DNA of 64,000 nucleotides from Sphingobacteriaceae bacterium (GTDB lineage: Bacteria > Bacteroidota > Bacteroidia > B-17B0 > Aurantibacillaceae). The notes below the pieces were generated by a model that worked only from the letters and a program-made list of their open reading frames with translations, did not search any database and was not told the origin of the DNA. The stretch lies in the NCBI GenBank assembly GCA_002319075.1, contig NVQB01000001.1, positions 3,162,001 to 3,226,000 of the forward strand, given 5' to 3'. Positions 43,203-53,586 of this stretch are shown here, piece after piece (within the stretch, counting starts at the first letter, position 1; every line of letters begins with the position of its first letter). A program made the position numbers and the translations under genes.

Positions 43203-43815
43203 TGTTTAATGATTGTTCGTGCGTAGTCGGGAACATTTACAATGGAAATAGAATAAAAATGCAAGCGGCAAAACTTTGATCGCCATTGCGCAACCGGATA
43301 TCTTTATGCAAAAGACTTAAGAGCCAGGTGTTAGCTGCTGGCGTGGTCAACAGAATTGTTCATGTTGTGCCAGTCGTTTCCACAACGGCACTATTTAGCC
43401 AGTGGGGTGCGGGCTAGTAGTCCGCACTTTGGGCAGTAGTTTAAGAAAATCTCGTTCTTATGTTTTTTAAGATTTTAGTCGCAACAAGAATATCAAAATT
43501 GTCATTGTGATTCGTAAAGGCGCCTGGTCAGAATTAAAATACTTGGAAGTGTGAGAGTTTGGGTCAACCCATTTTATTTCTTTAAGAAATTCTCCAAGTG
43601 TTTCAGGTGACAAAGTCAAATGAGATCTAGCATGTTTAATCATCACAAAAACCGGGAACAAAAAAGTTTCTTTTAAATGGACGCCCTAATCTGACGCCTA
43701 TTTCGGCGTTAACGTATATCGATTTCTGGTATCGGCTTAACACGCTCCTGAATTTGCAAAACTTCAGGCGATGCATATTCCGCGCAATAATCGCGTTCAT
43801 TCAATTACTGTATTT
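43203..43815. other. 613-base spacer with a possible gene remnant
   Basis: No full gene is supported. A minus-strand 64-codon frame at 43467-43661 contains a protein-like stretch (HLTLSPETLGEFLKEIKWVDPN) but no recognised family; it could be a small gene or a fragment. GTGCGG (43407-43412) and CCGCAC (43422-43427) form a hairpin. No mobile-element features were seen. Confidence 0.35.
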
Positions 43816-44433
43816 TTAGAATTTAAATCCAAAATCAAGCCCGGGTTGAATGAAGTAATTAGGCCATTTATTGTCTAGTTTTTTAAAAGATTCAGGTACA
43901 TTAGTTCTCAGAGGCCAATAACTGCATCCAATAGCTGGTTCAAAAAAGAAGCGGTCTTTAAAAAACTTAAACTGGTAACCTAAATAGAAGTCCAGATACA
44001 ATGTGTATCCATTTCCAATCTTTTTATTATTCTCATCCATATATTTTTCAAAAGCATTTAATGCATAGAGGGATGTATAAACTCCTTTCCACCAAAACCT
44101 CTGGTATCCTATTTGAGGAGCGAGGATGCGTGCATGTCCCGGATAGTTTAGTCCTGGCGCATCAAATGAAGGCCCAAAAGGGATACCTATTGGCCAGGAA
44201 TAAATTGATCTTTTAAATCTGAGTTGAACAACATCTTTAGGTGTTATCCTATAACCGGCATTTAATTGTATATACTCGGGATTGTTTGTTTTATCAAAAT
44301 TTCCTAATAGCAATAAGGTACTCCCAATAAACCACTTTCTATAAGTACTGTCTTTTTTAGTGTTCTGCGCATTCAACTGAAAACTGCTGGCTAACAGAAT
44401 AGCGAGTGCAATCCATAAATTTTTCTTTTGCAT
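43816..44433 (-). CDS. Outer-membrane beta-barrel-like hypothetical protein
   Basis: A 205-residue protein with a signal peptide ending at NAQ (residue 23) and alternating aromatic/hydrophobic beta-strands throughout (for example YTLYLDFYLGYQFKFFKDRFFFEPAIGCSYWP), ending in Phe (GLDFGFKF) as outer-membrane barrels do. No specific family is recognised; an 8-stranded porin-like barrel is likely. It is 81 bases downstream of a Crp/Fnr-like regulator on the same strand. Confidence 0.72.
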   Translation of the reverse strand: MQKKNLWIALAILLASSFQLNAQNTKKDSTYRKWFIGSTLLLLGNFDKTNNPEYIQLNAGYRITPKDVVQLRFKRSIYSWPIGIPFGPSFDAPGLNYPGHARILAPQIGYQRFWWKGVYTSLYALNAFEKYMDENNKKIGNGYTLYLDFYLGYQFKFFKDRFFFEPAIGCSYWPLRTNVPESFKKLDNKWPNYFIQPGLDFGFKF

Positions 44434-44514
44434 ATCTTTTTTAATTTTAGATGATGCGGCAAAAGTAGATTGGCGGGTTACAATGGGCCCTTCACTTAAG
44501 TTAAGAAATGAAAG

Positions 44515-45096
44515 TTACTGTTTGCTTTTTTCAAGAATCCGTGTTCTTAATCTGCTCAATGACTGAGGCTTAATGCCTAGAAAACTCGCTAATTGGTGTT
44601 GTGGAACACGTTGAAGAAGGTCGGGTCTTTTTTGTAGTAAATTCAGGTAACGTTGTTCAGGTGAAGAGGTCTTAAACTCATCAAAGTCTAGTTGTTGTTT
44701 GGCTAATAATTCTTCCGAGAATTTTCTACAAATTATGTCAAACTTTGGAAATTTGCTGTTTATTTCTTCTTCCATATCCGAATTTGAAATTGTAAGAATA
44801 CTGTCTTCAACACAACTAATAAAATATTCAGAAGGAGCTTTATTGATAACACAATGAGGTGTTAAGGCGTCCATTTCTGTGTAGAAAGCGGTTGTTTTTT
44901 CCTCTCCGTCTATTATGTAATAAGTCCGAATGCAGCCATTTAAAACAAAATAGCTTTCTTTCGAACTTTGTCCTTCTTTGAGCAAAGTAGTGCCTTTCTT
45001 TACCGAGTGAAACAGGTCTAACGAAAGTAATGCGTTCTTCTCATCATCTGTCAGAGAAACGTATTTTGAGATAAAGTCAAATAGTAGGTCTTGCAT
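44515..45096 (-). CDS. Crp/Fnr-family transcriptional regulator
   Basis: A 193-residue protein with a cyclic-nucleotide-binding fold (about 15-115; GTTLLKEGQSSKESYFVLNGCIRTYYIIDGEEKTTAFY) and a C-terminal HTH (VPQHQLASFLGIKPQSLSRLRTRILEK). It resembles the paralogue at 40962 (same LASFLGI/LASYLGI and SLSRIR motifs). It lies just upstream of the barrel protein gene and may control it. Confidence 0.9.
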   Translation of the reverse strand: MQDLLFDFISKYVSLTDDEKNALLSLDLFHSVKKGTTLLKEGQSSKESYFVLNGCIRTYYIIDGEEKTTAFYTEMDALTPHCVINKAPSEYFISCVEDSILTISNSDMEEEINSKFPKFDIICRKFSEELLAKQQLDFDEFKTSSPEQRYLNLLQKRPDLLQRVPQHQLASFLGIKPQSLSRLRTRILEKSKQ

Positions 45097-45422
45097 CGTT
45101 TTAGGTTCTTACTGCCGTCGGTTGCACTTATTGGTAACGTCAAACAGCTAAAAATAGGGTTTTACAATTTACATAAAAATAGAAAAATAAACCAAGCTGA
45201 GCCAACTGAATAGAATTAAAATGAGCAGTTTAATTAAAGTTAACCTAATCTTGCAATACTCATTTTTCAGAGACTAGTTTTCTTTAAAAAGTAGCGAAGA
45301 AAACACTTTGCAATTTTTAAAGAAATAAATTTGGTACACTTGAAGTGGAAGGTTTACTGAGGTTTCATCCTTCGTCCTTCGTCCTTCAGACGCGATGAGC
45401 GCTTGGCTGTTAGTAGCAATTT
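45097..45422. other. 326-base spacer with short CCTTCGT repeats
   Basis: Contains the Crp-gene promoter region and, at about 45369-45389, a short CCTTCGT triple repeat followed by a GCGATGAGCGC segment. No gene is supported. On the minus strand CTAACAGCCAAGCGCTC after the stop of the next gene recalls integron attC core sites, but no complete site was found. Confidence 0.35.
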
Positions 45423-46058
45423 TTAATGTCTAGTCGCTTGATGGTAAACAAACAGATCAAGGATAATCGCAACGAAGAAAAGGGCCCATCCAATTCGTCT
45501 TGTTGCCAATGTAAACTTTTGATAGTTGGTTTCGTTATTTCGTTTGTCGTAATGGTCAATAACAACAGAGATTAATGTAATAGATGCGAAAAGGAAGGCA
45601 AAATACATTATCCAACATGGTATGCCATGAAAGTGTAGGCCTCTGGAACGTTTACCTGGGATATAAAGGTCGTCTATATACAAGCCAAATGTGCCATAGG
45701 CGAGTAATCCTATTGAGAAAAAAAGACATTTAATTCTTTCACCAGTTGGAATATGATTTGGAGTATAGGTATCTCCATACGAATTTGACTTTGGTCTTAC
45801 ATGTTCAATTGAATCAAACAAATCAAAGCTGTCATTCGAATCAGATTCCTCTATCCTTTTGATACTCTTCTTTCTTTCATCTTCAAGGTCAGACTTTATT
45901 TGTTCGATTTCAACGTCTGTAAAGGTTTTACCACGTTTTTTAAATTCGTTAATAGCCGCATACACTGCTTCAGGGTTGTATTTACGTCTCTGAGCGATAT
46001 AAACTTGAAGACCTTCATCACTTTTAGTTGTCATTAATTTCACGAAGTCGATGTCCAT
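45423..46058 (-). CDS. Hypothetical membrane protein
   Basis: A 211-residue protein with a soluble N-terminal part (about 1-105) whose first 50 residues (DEGLQVYIAQRRKYNPEAVYAAINEFKKRGKTF) form a helical motif seen in several Bacteroidota membrane proteins. Three hydrophobic segments follow (about 108-128, 145-165 and 188-206). No catalytic motif is evident. It is bounded by unusual short spacers on both sides. Confidence 0.6.
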   Translation of the reverse strand: MDIDFVKLMTTKSDEGLQVYIAQRRKYNPEAVYAAINEFKKRGKTFTDVEIEQIKSDLEDERKKSIKRIEESDSNDSFDLFDSIEHVRPKSNSYGDTYTPNHIPTGERIKCLFFSIGLLAYGTFGLYIDDLYIPGKRSRGLHFHGIPCWIMYFAFLFASITLISVVIDHYDKRNNETNYQKFTLATRRIGWALFFVAIILDLFVYHQATRH

Positions 46059-46279
46059 ACTTATATATAGGATTTTTTGTCAAGATGTATCTGACCGCAG
46101 CTAGGCGCCGGGATAAAAACGATTTCGCAGATGCTAAAAGTTACAATGTTCAACATGAAGTTAATAATAAACAGAGCAAAAGCAAGACAAAAAGCGCCTG
46201 CCCCTATAATTGCTTTTGCATGTACTAATGCTCCGGCTGCCGCTGGGCCCTGTGTTAGCTGTCTGGCTGTCACACAATA

Positions 46280-46780
46280 CTAAAAGTCCGGTGTTTTAAG
46301 CAAATTTTCTTCTCGCATTATTTTAATTGCTTTTTCAGTTTCACTTGTTCCACCAATTCTTAATCCTGAAAGTATTATAAGTCGTCTTTTTATTTTGCCG
46401 TCTTCGTCCTCAAATTTAATTTCGAACCGTGAACGCGTCAAGCCTGGAATTGCCTTTTTTAATTTCACGTCTTTAATTTTATTTCTGTCAATAATTGGAG
46501 TCGCGGAATTGTTTAAACTATTTATAATTCCATAAATTAAATACACGGATATAAGTCCGAAAAATATAGCCTTGCCTGTTTGTCCGTTTACATAGAGGTC
46601 ATAAGAGCTATAAAAAAGGAAACAAGCTATTCCTCCATAAATTAAAAGTATCTTTTGAATGTTATTACCAACTATCACCTTTGCTACGCTACCCATAATG
46701 CCGTCTCTCGTAAGCACAATTCTGTCGGGGAAAACATGACAGAAGCCTGTCTTAGTGATGAATTTTTTTTCAGTTTCCAT
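46280..46780 (-). CDS. Hypothetical PH-like membrane protein
   Basis: The ATG at 46780 is chosen (166 residues), because the more upstream start would add an unusual Cys/Ser-rich leader. The protein opens with ETEKKFITKTGFCHVFPDRIVLTRDG, a short beta-rich head, followed by two hydrophobic segments (about 45-85) and a soluble C-terminal domain (about 95-166) with beta-strands and a final helix. This layout is known from small Bacteroidota proteins, but I cannot give a family function. Confidence 0.6.
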   Translation of the reverse strand: METEKKFITKTGFCHVFPDRIVLTRDGIMGSVAKVIVGNNIQKILLIYGGIACFLFYSSYDLYVNGQTGKAIFFGLISVYLIYGIINSLNNSATPIIDRNKIKDVKLKKAIPGLTRSRFEIKFEDEDGKIKRRLIILSGLRIGGTSETEKAIKIMREENLLKTPDF

Positions 46781-47181
46781 ATATGTCGATGGGTTGCCGC
46801 TAACTGCCAACCAAACGCTGCAAATTCCAATTTTGATCCGTGTAAGCGTTCCTTGATACAAAGTAAAGTTAAAAAAAATTCAAGAGGACAGATCTTTGAA
46901 TCTATCCTGTTTACACTACGAAAAACAGATATGGAAGTTAAGATCAGAGTTCATAAAAATTACATGGATTCTAAATGATGGCTTTGTATGCGCTTACTCG
47001 CACTATCCTGCTGGTATTTCTGAGATATCAGCACTGCGGTTGATGCGGGATTTTTAAATTGCTAACGAATGATAATCTTACAGCAAAATCACTAAATAGT
47101 TAAGAAAAAGTTTAGGAAACTTGCAATACAATTAAAGTTTCCTTAGTTTTACCAAAAATTAAGGACATATTCTTTTTTGTC
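46781..47181. other. 401-base spacer upstream of the AraC-type gene
   Basis: Holds the upstream region of the minus-strand hypothetical gene and of the AraC-type regulator. No further gene, repeat or clear promoter consensus was found. Confidence 0.4.
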
Positions 47182-48075
47182 ATGACTAATACAAGCACTC
47201 CCGCGCAACAAAAGTTTTCAGATATTGAACCCGATAAAAAGATTTTTGAATTGCATGTAGGCACTTGTGCCATGCCTCCCAAGCACTTTAATATCTATGA
47301 TGAGAGCCGCTCTGATTTTTTTTCGGTGGTGATTTTATTAAACGGAAGTGTTAGCCTGAAGCTCAACTTAAAGGAGCAGCGTTTTACGAAAAACACCATG
47401 GTCTTTCTTCTGCCTAACACGCTTAAGCAGCTGGTAAATGCAACAGAGGATGTGGAACTTTATAAAGTTATTTTCACGACAAAATTTTTATTGCAGATTG
47501 GGATCGATAAGAAGGATATGGAAATGATCGATTTTTATTCCCGCGCCGCAGATGGTTCGCTTACTTTGAAGGATAAGGAAGTAAATACACTCAAGAAAAT
47601 TATCGAAGATCTTAAAGAAAAAAATGATTCTATTCACGATCATCCTTTCGGGGAAGATCTTGTGAAATATACTTTTCGCATTTTTTTATCAGAAATGGCG
47701 GGAATAGTTATAAAAAACAATGTGAGTAATCTTGCCCACAAAGTGTCGCGCAAACAGGATCTTGTTATGCAATTTGGCAGCCTCGTAGATGCACATTTTA
47801 AAGAGAACCGCTCGGTAAAGTTTTATGCAGACCGACTTTCTATTACACCAAAATACCTTACCGAAATTGTGCATGAAATAACAGGTGAGTCGGCCAGTGC
47901 GCTGATTGATGAGAAGGTGATGTACGAAGCTAAAGTGTTATTAAATAATCCGAGATTGAGTATTGCTCAAATAGCAGATGCTTTGCACTTTTCAGATCAA
48001 TCGTTTTTAGGAAAATTTTTTAAAAGACATTTGGGTTTATCCCCATCGCAATACCGCAATCATAAATTAGTTTAG
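47182..48075 (+). CDS. AraC-family transcriptional regulator
   Basis: A 297-residue regulator with an N-terminal cupin-like sensor half (about 15-115; FFSVVILLNGSVSLKLNLKEQRFTKNTMVFLLPN) and a C-terminal pair of HTH motifs (about 200-297): RSVKFYADRLSITPKYLTEIVHEITG and LSIAQIADALHFSDQSFLGKFFKRHLGLSPSQYRNHK. It lies upstream of, and on the same strand as, the sphingolipid run, but 312 bases separate them, so it is probably not part of that operon. Confidence 0.93.
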   Translation: MTNTSTPAQQKFSDIEPDKKIFELHVGTCAMPPKHFNIYDESRSDFFSVVILLNGSVSLKLNLKEQRFTKNTMVFLLPNTLKQLVNATEDVELYKVIFTTKFLLQIGIDKKDMEMIDFYSRAADGSLTLKDKEVNTLKKIIEDLKEKNDSIHDHPFGEDLVKYTFRIFLSEMAGIVIKNNVSNLAHKVSRKQDLVMQFGSLVDAHFKENRSVKFYADRLSITPKYLTEIVHEITGESASALIDEKVMYEAKVLLNNPRLSIAQIADALHFSDQSFLGKFFKRHLGLSPSQYRNHKLV

Positions 48076-48387
48076 ATAAAAAATAATTTTTGTCCCTTAA
48101 AAAGTGCCGGCCATTTATATAAATTTTTATTTTTTCAATGAAAATTATTTGGGTCAAATGATAATAAAAGCTAAAATAGTTTTTATAAAAAATAAAATCA
48201 GATTTTGCAGAACCTCTGCAAGCTCTTTAAATAAAGGTCTGTAGACCATCGCGTGAAAAGTTTGCGTAGTAAAATTTCGAGAAACGCACTTTTGACCAAT
48301 TCCCCCGAACATTAGACCTTTGTATCAACTGTACACTACCTGATCTTTGCATCATCAATTGTTGATTAAGCAATTAGATGAAGTAAA
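48076..48387. promoter_or_regulatory. Spacer holding the promoter of the sphingolipid run
   Basis: 312 bases with two small inverted repeats: TGCAGA-ACC-TCTGCA (48206-48220) and GGTCT-GT-AGACC (48236-48247). Near the MarR start lies CATCAATTG...CAATTAGATG, an imperfect inverted repeat that could be the MarR operator. No exact TAnnTTTG was seen; CCTTTGTATC near 48308 is the nearest. Confidence 0.4.
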
Positions 48388-48852
48388 ATGATCTCAAAGG
48401 CAAAACATCACTTAGGCGCTTCCATAGTTTACACAGGAAGATTGCTTACAAACAGCATCAACAGCCACTTTTTAGCGACCGGGGCAAATATCACCTTCGA
48501 GCAGATGCGTATTCTTATGATGGTAGCGTCTCATCCTGAAAAGAAAATTATTCAGAATGACCTGGCAAATCTTGTTCAGAAAAATAAGTCTGGTATTCTT
48601 AGAACGATAGATATTCTTGAGAAAAAATATTTTGTGAAGCGCATTCCTGTAGCAGGAGATAGAAGGAAAAACATGATTGAAGTTACACAGGAAGGAATCC
48701 GGATCGCCAATGATGCGATTGCTTCGTTCGAAAAAATAGAAAAGGAGTTTATGAAAAAAATTAAAAAAGAAGATCTGGCTGCTTGCACCAAAGTGCTGGA
48801 CATCATAAAAAAAGAATGCAGTCCGGTTACATTAAATGAAGACTGCGACTAA
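48388..48852 (+). CDS. MarR-family transcriptional regulator
   Basis: A 154-residue winged-helix regulator: GANITFEQMRILMMVASHPEKKIIQNDLANLVQKNKSGILRTIDILEKKYFVKRIPVAGDRRKNMIEVTQEG covers the recognition helix and the DRR wing. MarR dimers are usually repressors relieved by small ligands. It begins a tight co-directional run, with the serine palmitoyltransferase start 27 bases after its stop, so it is the likely regulator of sphingolipid synthesis here. A lipid or fatty-acid ligand is speculation. Confidence 0.9.
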   Translation: MISKAKHHLGASIVYTGRLLTNSINSHFLATGANITFEQMRILMMVASHPEKKIIQNDLANLVQKNKSGILRTIDILEKKYFVKRIPVAGDRRKNMIEVTQEGIRIANDAIASFEKIEKEFMKKIKKEDLAACTKVLDIIKKECSPVTLNEDCD

Positions 48853-48873
48853 TTACAATCACAAGCTAAGTAA

Positions 48874-50085
<1,212 letters not shown>

Positions 50086-50095
50086 ACCCACTGTC

Positions 50096-51220
50096 ATGAT
50101 TCAAATCAGCAAAGTGTCTTCGAAAGACGACTTAAAAGCCTTTATCGATTTTCCGCATGAACTTTATGCCGGCGATAAAAATTATGTGCCAGAATTATTT
50201 ATTGCACAGCGGGATATGCTGACCCCGGGAAAACATCCGTCTTCGAAGCATATAGATCTTCAATTATTTTTAGCAAAGATTGATTCTATTGTCGTTGGCA
50301 GAGTGGCTGCTATTCACAATAAAAATCATATTGCATTTACAAAAGATAACAGTGGTTTTTTCGGCTTCTTTGATTGTGTTGAAAATTACAATGTCGCAAA
50401 AGTTTTGCTGGATAACGCTGTGGCATGGTTAAATGAGAAGGGACTCGACGGCATTTTAGGCCCGGTTAATTTTTCTACGAACGATCCTTGCGGACTTTTA
50501 ATTGAAGGATTTGATTTACCTCCACAGGTGATGATGACCTATAATAAATCTTACTACCAGTCTTTTATAGAAATGTATGGATTTGAAAAACGCATGGACC
50601 TTTTTTCTTATTGGTTCAACAGCGATACAATTCCTAAACGCGTTTTAACACTGGCGAAAAATATCGAACAGCGCCTGAATAAAAATGGAATTACTATTCG
50701 TACAGTCAATTTGAAAAACTTTAAAGAGGAAGTGAAAAGTATCAAACGGATTTACAACGAGGCCTGGGACAAGAATTGGGGATTTGTACCCTTTACAGAT
50801 GAAGAGTTTGAGTATGTGGCAAAAGACATGAAACTTATTCTTGACAAAGACTTTGTACATATCGCTGAAAAAAATAACGAAGTCATTGGATTCTCTTTAG
50901 CCCTTCCAAACATCAATGAAGTTCAAAAGAATGTAAAGCGTGGAAGATTATTGCCCTCTGGCATTTTTAAACTGCTTTTAAATAAATCAAAGATAAACAG
51001 TGTGAGGGTTATAACCCTTGGGGTGCTTGATGCTTACAGAATGCAGGGAATTGAGGCCTGTTTTTATACAAAGATAAATGAAAGTATCATCAAAAAAGGT
51101 TTCAGGGGCGGCGAGGCTTCGTGGATCTTAGAGAATAACGAGATGATGAATCGTGAGCTTCAGAATATTGGCAGTAAGATTTATAAGACACATCGTCTTT
51201 ACACCCTGAATTTGAATTAA
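50096..51220 (+). CDS. GNAT-fold acyltransferase, candidate bacterial ceramide synthase
   Basis: A 374-residue protein with GNAT-like organisation: an N-terminal segment (KVSSKDDLKAFIDFPHELYAGDKNYVPEL) and, in the C-terminal half, an acyl-CoA-binding style core (FVHIAEKNNEVIGFSLALPN, then RVITLGVLDAYRMQGIEACFYTKI). It lies 10 bases after the palmitoyltransferase gene and overlaps the next by one base. Caulobacter makes ceramide with a GNAT-fold N-acyltransferase unrelated to eukaryotic ceramide synthases; by position this is the equivalent step here. That function is an inference from context, not from a catalytic motif. Confidence 0.7.
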   Translation: MIQISKVSSKDDLKAFIDFPHELYAGDKNYVPELFIAQRDMLTPGKHPSSKHIDLQLFLAKIDSIVVGRVAAIHNKNHIAFTKDNSGFFGFFDCVENYNVAKVLLDNAVAWLNEKGLDGILGPVNFSTNDPCGLLIEGFDLPPQVMMTYNKSYYQSFIEMYGFEKRMDLFSYWFNSDTIPKRVLTLAKNIEQRLNKNGITIRTVNLKNFKEEVKSIKRIYNEAWDKNWGFVPFTDEEFEYVAKDMKLILDKDFVHIAEKNNEVIGFSLALPNINEVQKNVKRGRLLPSGIFKLLLNKSKINSVRVITLGVLDAYRMQGIEACFYTKINESIIKKGFRGGEASWILENNEMMNRELQNIGSKIYKTHRLYTLNLN

Positions 51221-52224
51221 TGCAAAACAAACCTACCATATTGATTACCGGAGCAACTGGCTTCATTGGCCAGCACCTGGTAAAGCTTTCCATCGAAAAA
51301 GGTTTTGCCGTACATGCGCTTGTTCGTAAAACAAGTGATGTGACATTTATCAAAAATTTAGGGGCAAATATTTTATACGCCGATCTGTCCAGTACAAAAA
51401 GTATCCTGAAGGTTTTTTTAGAATTAACGGGTTTGGGTTTAACCGTGGATTATATTATTCACGCGGCCGCACTGACAAAAGCGAGATCGGAAAAAGAATT
51501 TTTTGACAGCAATGCTAAAAGTACTTTACATATTCTTGCTGCGATTGAACAGGCCCGGCTCAAATTAAAGAAATTTATTTTTATAAGTAGTCTCGCCGCC
51601 AGCGGACCGGAGAATTTCGGAAAATTGATTGAGAAAGACCATGATCAACCAATAACACAGTACGGTAAAAGTAAATTACAGGCAGAACGCATCGTGCGAT
51701 CTTTTGAAACAATTCCTTACCTCATACTCCGGCCAACAGCGGTGTATGGGCCGGGAGAAAAAGATCTGTTATCGGTTTTTAAAATCGTAAATCGGGGAAT
51801 CAATCCTTCTTTAGGATTTAATAAACAACAGTTGACTTTCATTTATGTAAAGGATCTGGCTGAACTCATTCTCGCAGCTGTAGTTTCTGAGCAAATGAAT
51901 AAAACTTATTTTATTACAGATACTCAGATCTATGACAAGGCAGATTTCGCGACAGCAATAGCACGGTTTATTGATAAAAAAGTTCTGAACGTAAAATTGC
52001 CACTTACCCTGGTGAAAGGAATTTCTTTTTTTGCAGAAAACATTTCTTCTGCGTTTGGAAAACAAAGTCCTCTCACTCTTGAAAAATACAAAGAACTCAC
52101 CGCGCAAAGCTGGAACTGCAATGTGGCTGACACTTTTAAGGAATTAAATTACACACCCGTTTATTCTCTTGAAGAAGGCATCAAAGAAACCGCGCGCTGG
52201 TACAAACAACACAACTGGATTTAA
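51220..52224 (+). CDS. NAD-dependent epimerase-family reductase, likely ceramide or ketosphinganine reductase
   Basis: A 334-residue extended SDR: nucleotide-binding GATGFIGQH at 10-18, a catalytic Tyr/Lys in QYGKSKLQAERI near 147-151, and RPTAVYGPGE, all typical of NAD-dependent epimerases/dehydratases. In Caulobacter a protein of this family (CerR) reduces the keto group of the sphingoid base, and in Bacteroides one acts as 3-ketosphinganine reductase. Sitting directly after the acyltransferase, it is the probable reductase of this pathway. Its start overlaps the previous stop (TAATG). Confidence 0.82.
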   Translation: MQNKPTILITGATGFIGQHLVKLSIEKGFAVHALVRKTSDVTFIKNLGANILYADLSSTKSILKVFLELTGLGLTVDYIIHAAALTKARSEKEFFDSNAKSTLHILAAIEQARLKLKKFIFISSLAASGPENFGKLIEKDHDQPITQYGKSKLQAERIVRSFETIPYLILRPTAVYGPGEKDLLSVFKIVNRGINPSLGFNKQQLTFIYVKDLAELILAAVVSEQMNKTYFITDTQIYDKADFATAIARFIDKKVLNVKLPLTLVKGISFFAENISSAFGKQSPLTLEKYKELTAQSWNCNVADTFKELNYTPVYSLEEGIKETARWYKQHNWI

Positions 52225-52254
52225 AACAACAATTAATAATTTAAAACAAATAAA

Positions 52255-53586
52255 ATGGATGCAATTAAAAAACCAAGTCCTGCCAAAGGCAAATTAGCTC
52301 TTTTAATGCCAGGCTTGGGTGCTGTGGCTACAACACTTATAGCAGGAGTAGAAGCAATTAAAAAAGGAAAATCACAACCCATTGGCTCTCTCACTCAGAT
52401 GAGCACGATTCGTTTAGGCAAAAGGACAGAAGAGCGGAATCCACTGATAAAGGATTTTGTGCCTTTGGCTAAATTGACTGATATCGTTTTTGGTGGCTGG
52501 GATATTTACGAAGACAATGTTTTTGAAGCGGCAATGAATGCAAAAGTTCTTGAACCTCACCAGTTATGGGAATTGAGAGCGGAATTGGAAAAAATAAAAC
52601 CAATGCCCGCTGTGTTTAACCAGGACTATGTAAAAAACATTTCGGGAACGAATGTAAAATCAGGTCCGACAAAAATGGATCTTGCCTATCAATTAATGGG
52701 TGATATCGAGCGCTTTAAAGCAGAGAATGAGTGTGAGCGCGTTGTAATTGTTTGGTGTGCCTCCACAGAAAAATATATTGAGCAATCAGATATTCACCAG
52801 AGTCTTGAGCAATTCGAGATCGCTTTAAAAAACAACGACGATAGAATTCCACCAAGCATGATCTACGCTTATGCCGCTTTAAAATTAGGGGTTCCTTTTG
52901 TAAATGGTGCGCCAAATTTAACAGTGGATATTCCCGCATTAATTGAATTGGCTAAGGAAACAAAAACTCCTATTGCCGGTAAAGATTTTAAAACGGGTCA
53001 AACATTAATGAAAACGATTGTAGCTCCAGGTTTGCATGCACGTGCATTAGGCGTTAACGGTTGGTTCTCTACAAACATTTTAGGAAATCGTGATGGACAT
53101 GTTTTGGATGATCCTGAAAATTTTAAAACGAAAGAGGTTTCCAAATTAAGTGTATTGGACGAAATTTTTCAACCAGAGTCAAACCCTGTTCTATATGGTG
53201 ACATGTACCATAAAGTGAGAATCAATTATTATCCTCCACGTGGCGATAATAAAGAAAGCTGGGACAATATTGATATTTTCGGATGGATGGGATATCCGAT
53301 GCAGATAAAAATTAATTTCCTTTGCCGCGATTCTATTTTAGCAGCACCCATTGTTTTAGACCTGGCTTTATTCAGTGACCTTGCTAAACGCGCTGAAATG
53401 AGCGGCATCCAGGAGTGGTTATCCTTTTACCTGAAATCTCCGCAAACTGCTGAAGGGTTAAAACCGGAGCACGATATCTTCAAACAATTAATCAAATTAC
53501 AAAATACTTTACGCCATATGATGGGTGAAGATCTGATCACACATTTAGGATTGGATTATTACCAGGAATTAGTGGAAATGATGTAA
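52255..53586 (+). CDS. ino1: myo-Inositol-1-phosphate synthase
   Basis: Converts glucose 6-phosphate to inositol phosphate with NAD as internal cofactor; it supplies the head group for inositol lipids. The 443-residue protein has the Rossmann start MPGLGAVATTLIAGVEAIKKG (about 18-38), GSLTQMSTIRLGKR, WDIYEDN, the NAD/active-site stretch AGKDFKTGQTLMKT and NGWFSTNILGNRDG. These match the bacterial enzyme family. It is separated from the reductase by 30 bases and overlaps the phosphatase gene by one base. This is the committed step that makes the cluster an inositol-lipid locus. Confidence 0.95.
   Translation: MDAIKKPSPAKGKLALLMPGLGAVATTLIAGVEAIKKGKSQPIGSLTQMSTIRLGKRTEERNPLIKDFVPLAKLTDIVFGGWDIYEDNVFEAAMNAKVLEPHQLWELRAELEKIKPMPAVFNQDYVKNISGTNVKSGPTKMDLAYQLMGDIERFKAENECERVVIVWCASTEKYIEQSDIHQSLEQFEIALKNNDDRIPPSMIYAYAALKLGVPFVNGAPNLTVDIPALIELAKETKTPIAGKDFKTGQTLMKTIVAPGLHARALGVNGWFSTNILGNRDGHVLDDPENFKTKEVSKLSVLDEIFQPESNPVLYGDMYHKVRINYYPPRGDNKESWDNIDIFGWMGYPMQIKINFLCRDSILAAPIVLDLALFSDLAKRAEMSGIQEWLSFYLKSPQTAEGLKPEHDIFKQLIKLQNTLRHMMGEDLITHLGLDYYQELVEMM

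Noticed and set aside
46061..46273. Minus-strand 70-codon hydrophobic frame between two hypothetical genes
   Set aside because: It begins next to a neighbour's stop, has Ala/Gly-rich chance composition, and lacks a recognisable signal or domain.
45097..46861. Short GC-richer spacers beside single hypothetical genes (CTAACAGCC, CAGCTAACAC, GTTAGCGGC) suggest integron cassettes
   Set aside because: No pair of complementary core sites and no integrase gene could be found; only scattered half-motifs.
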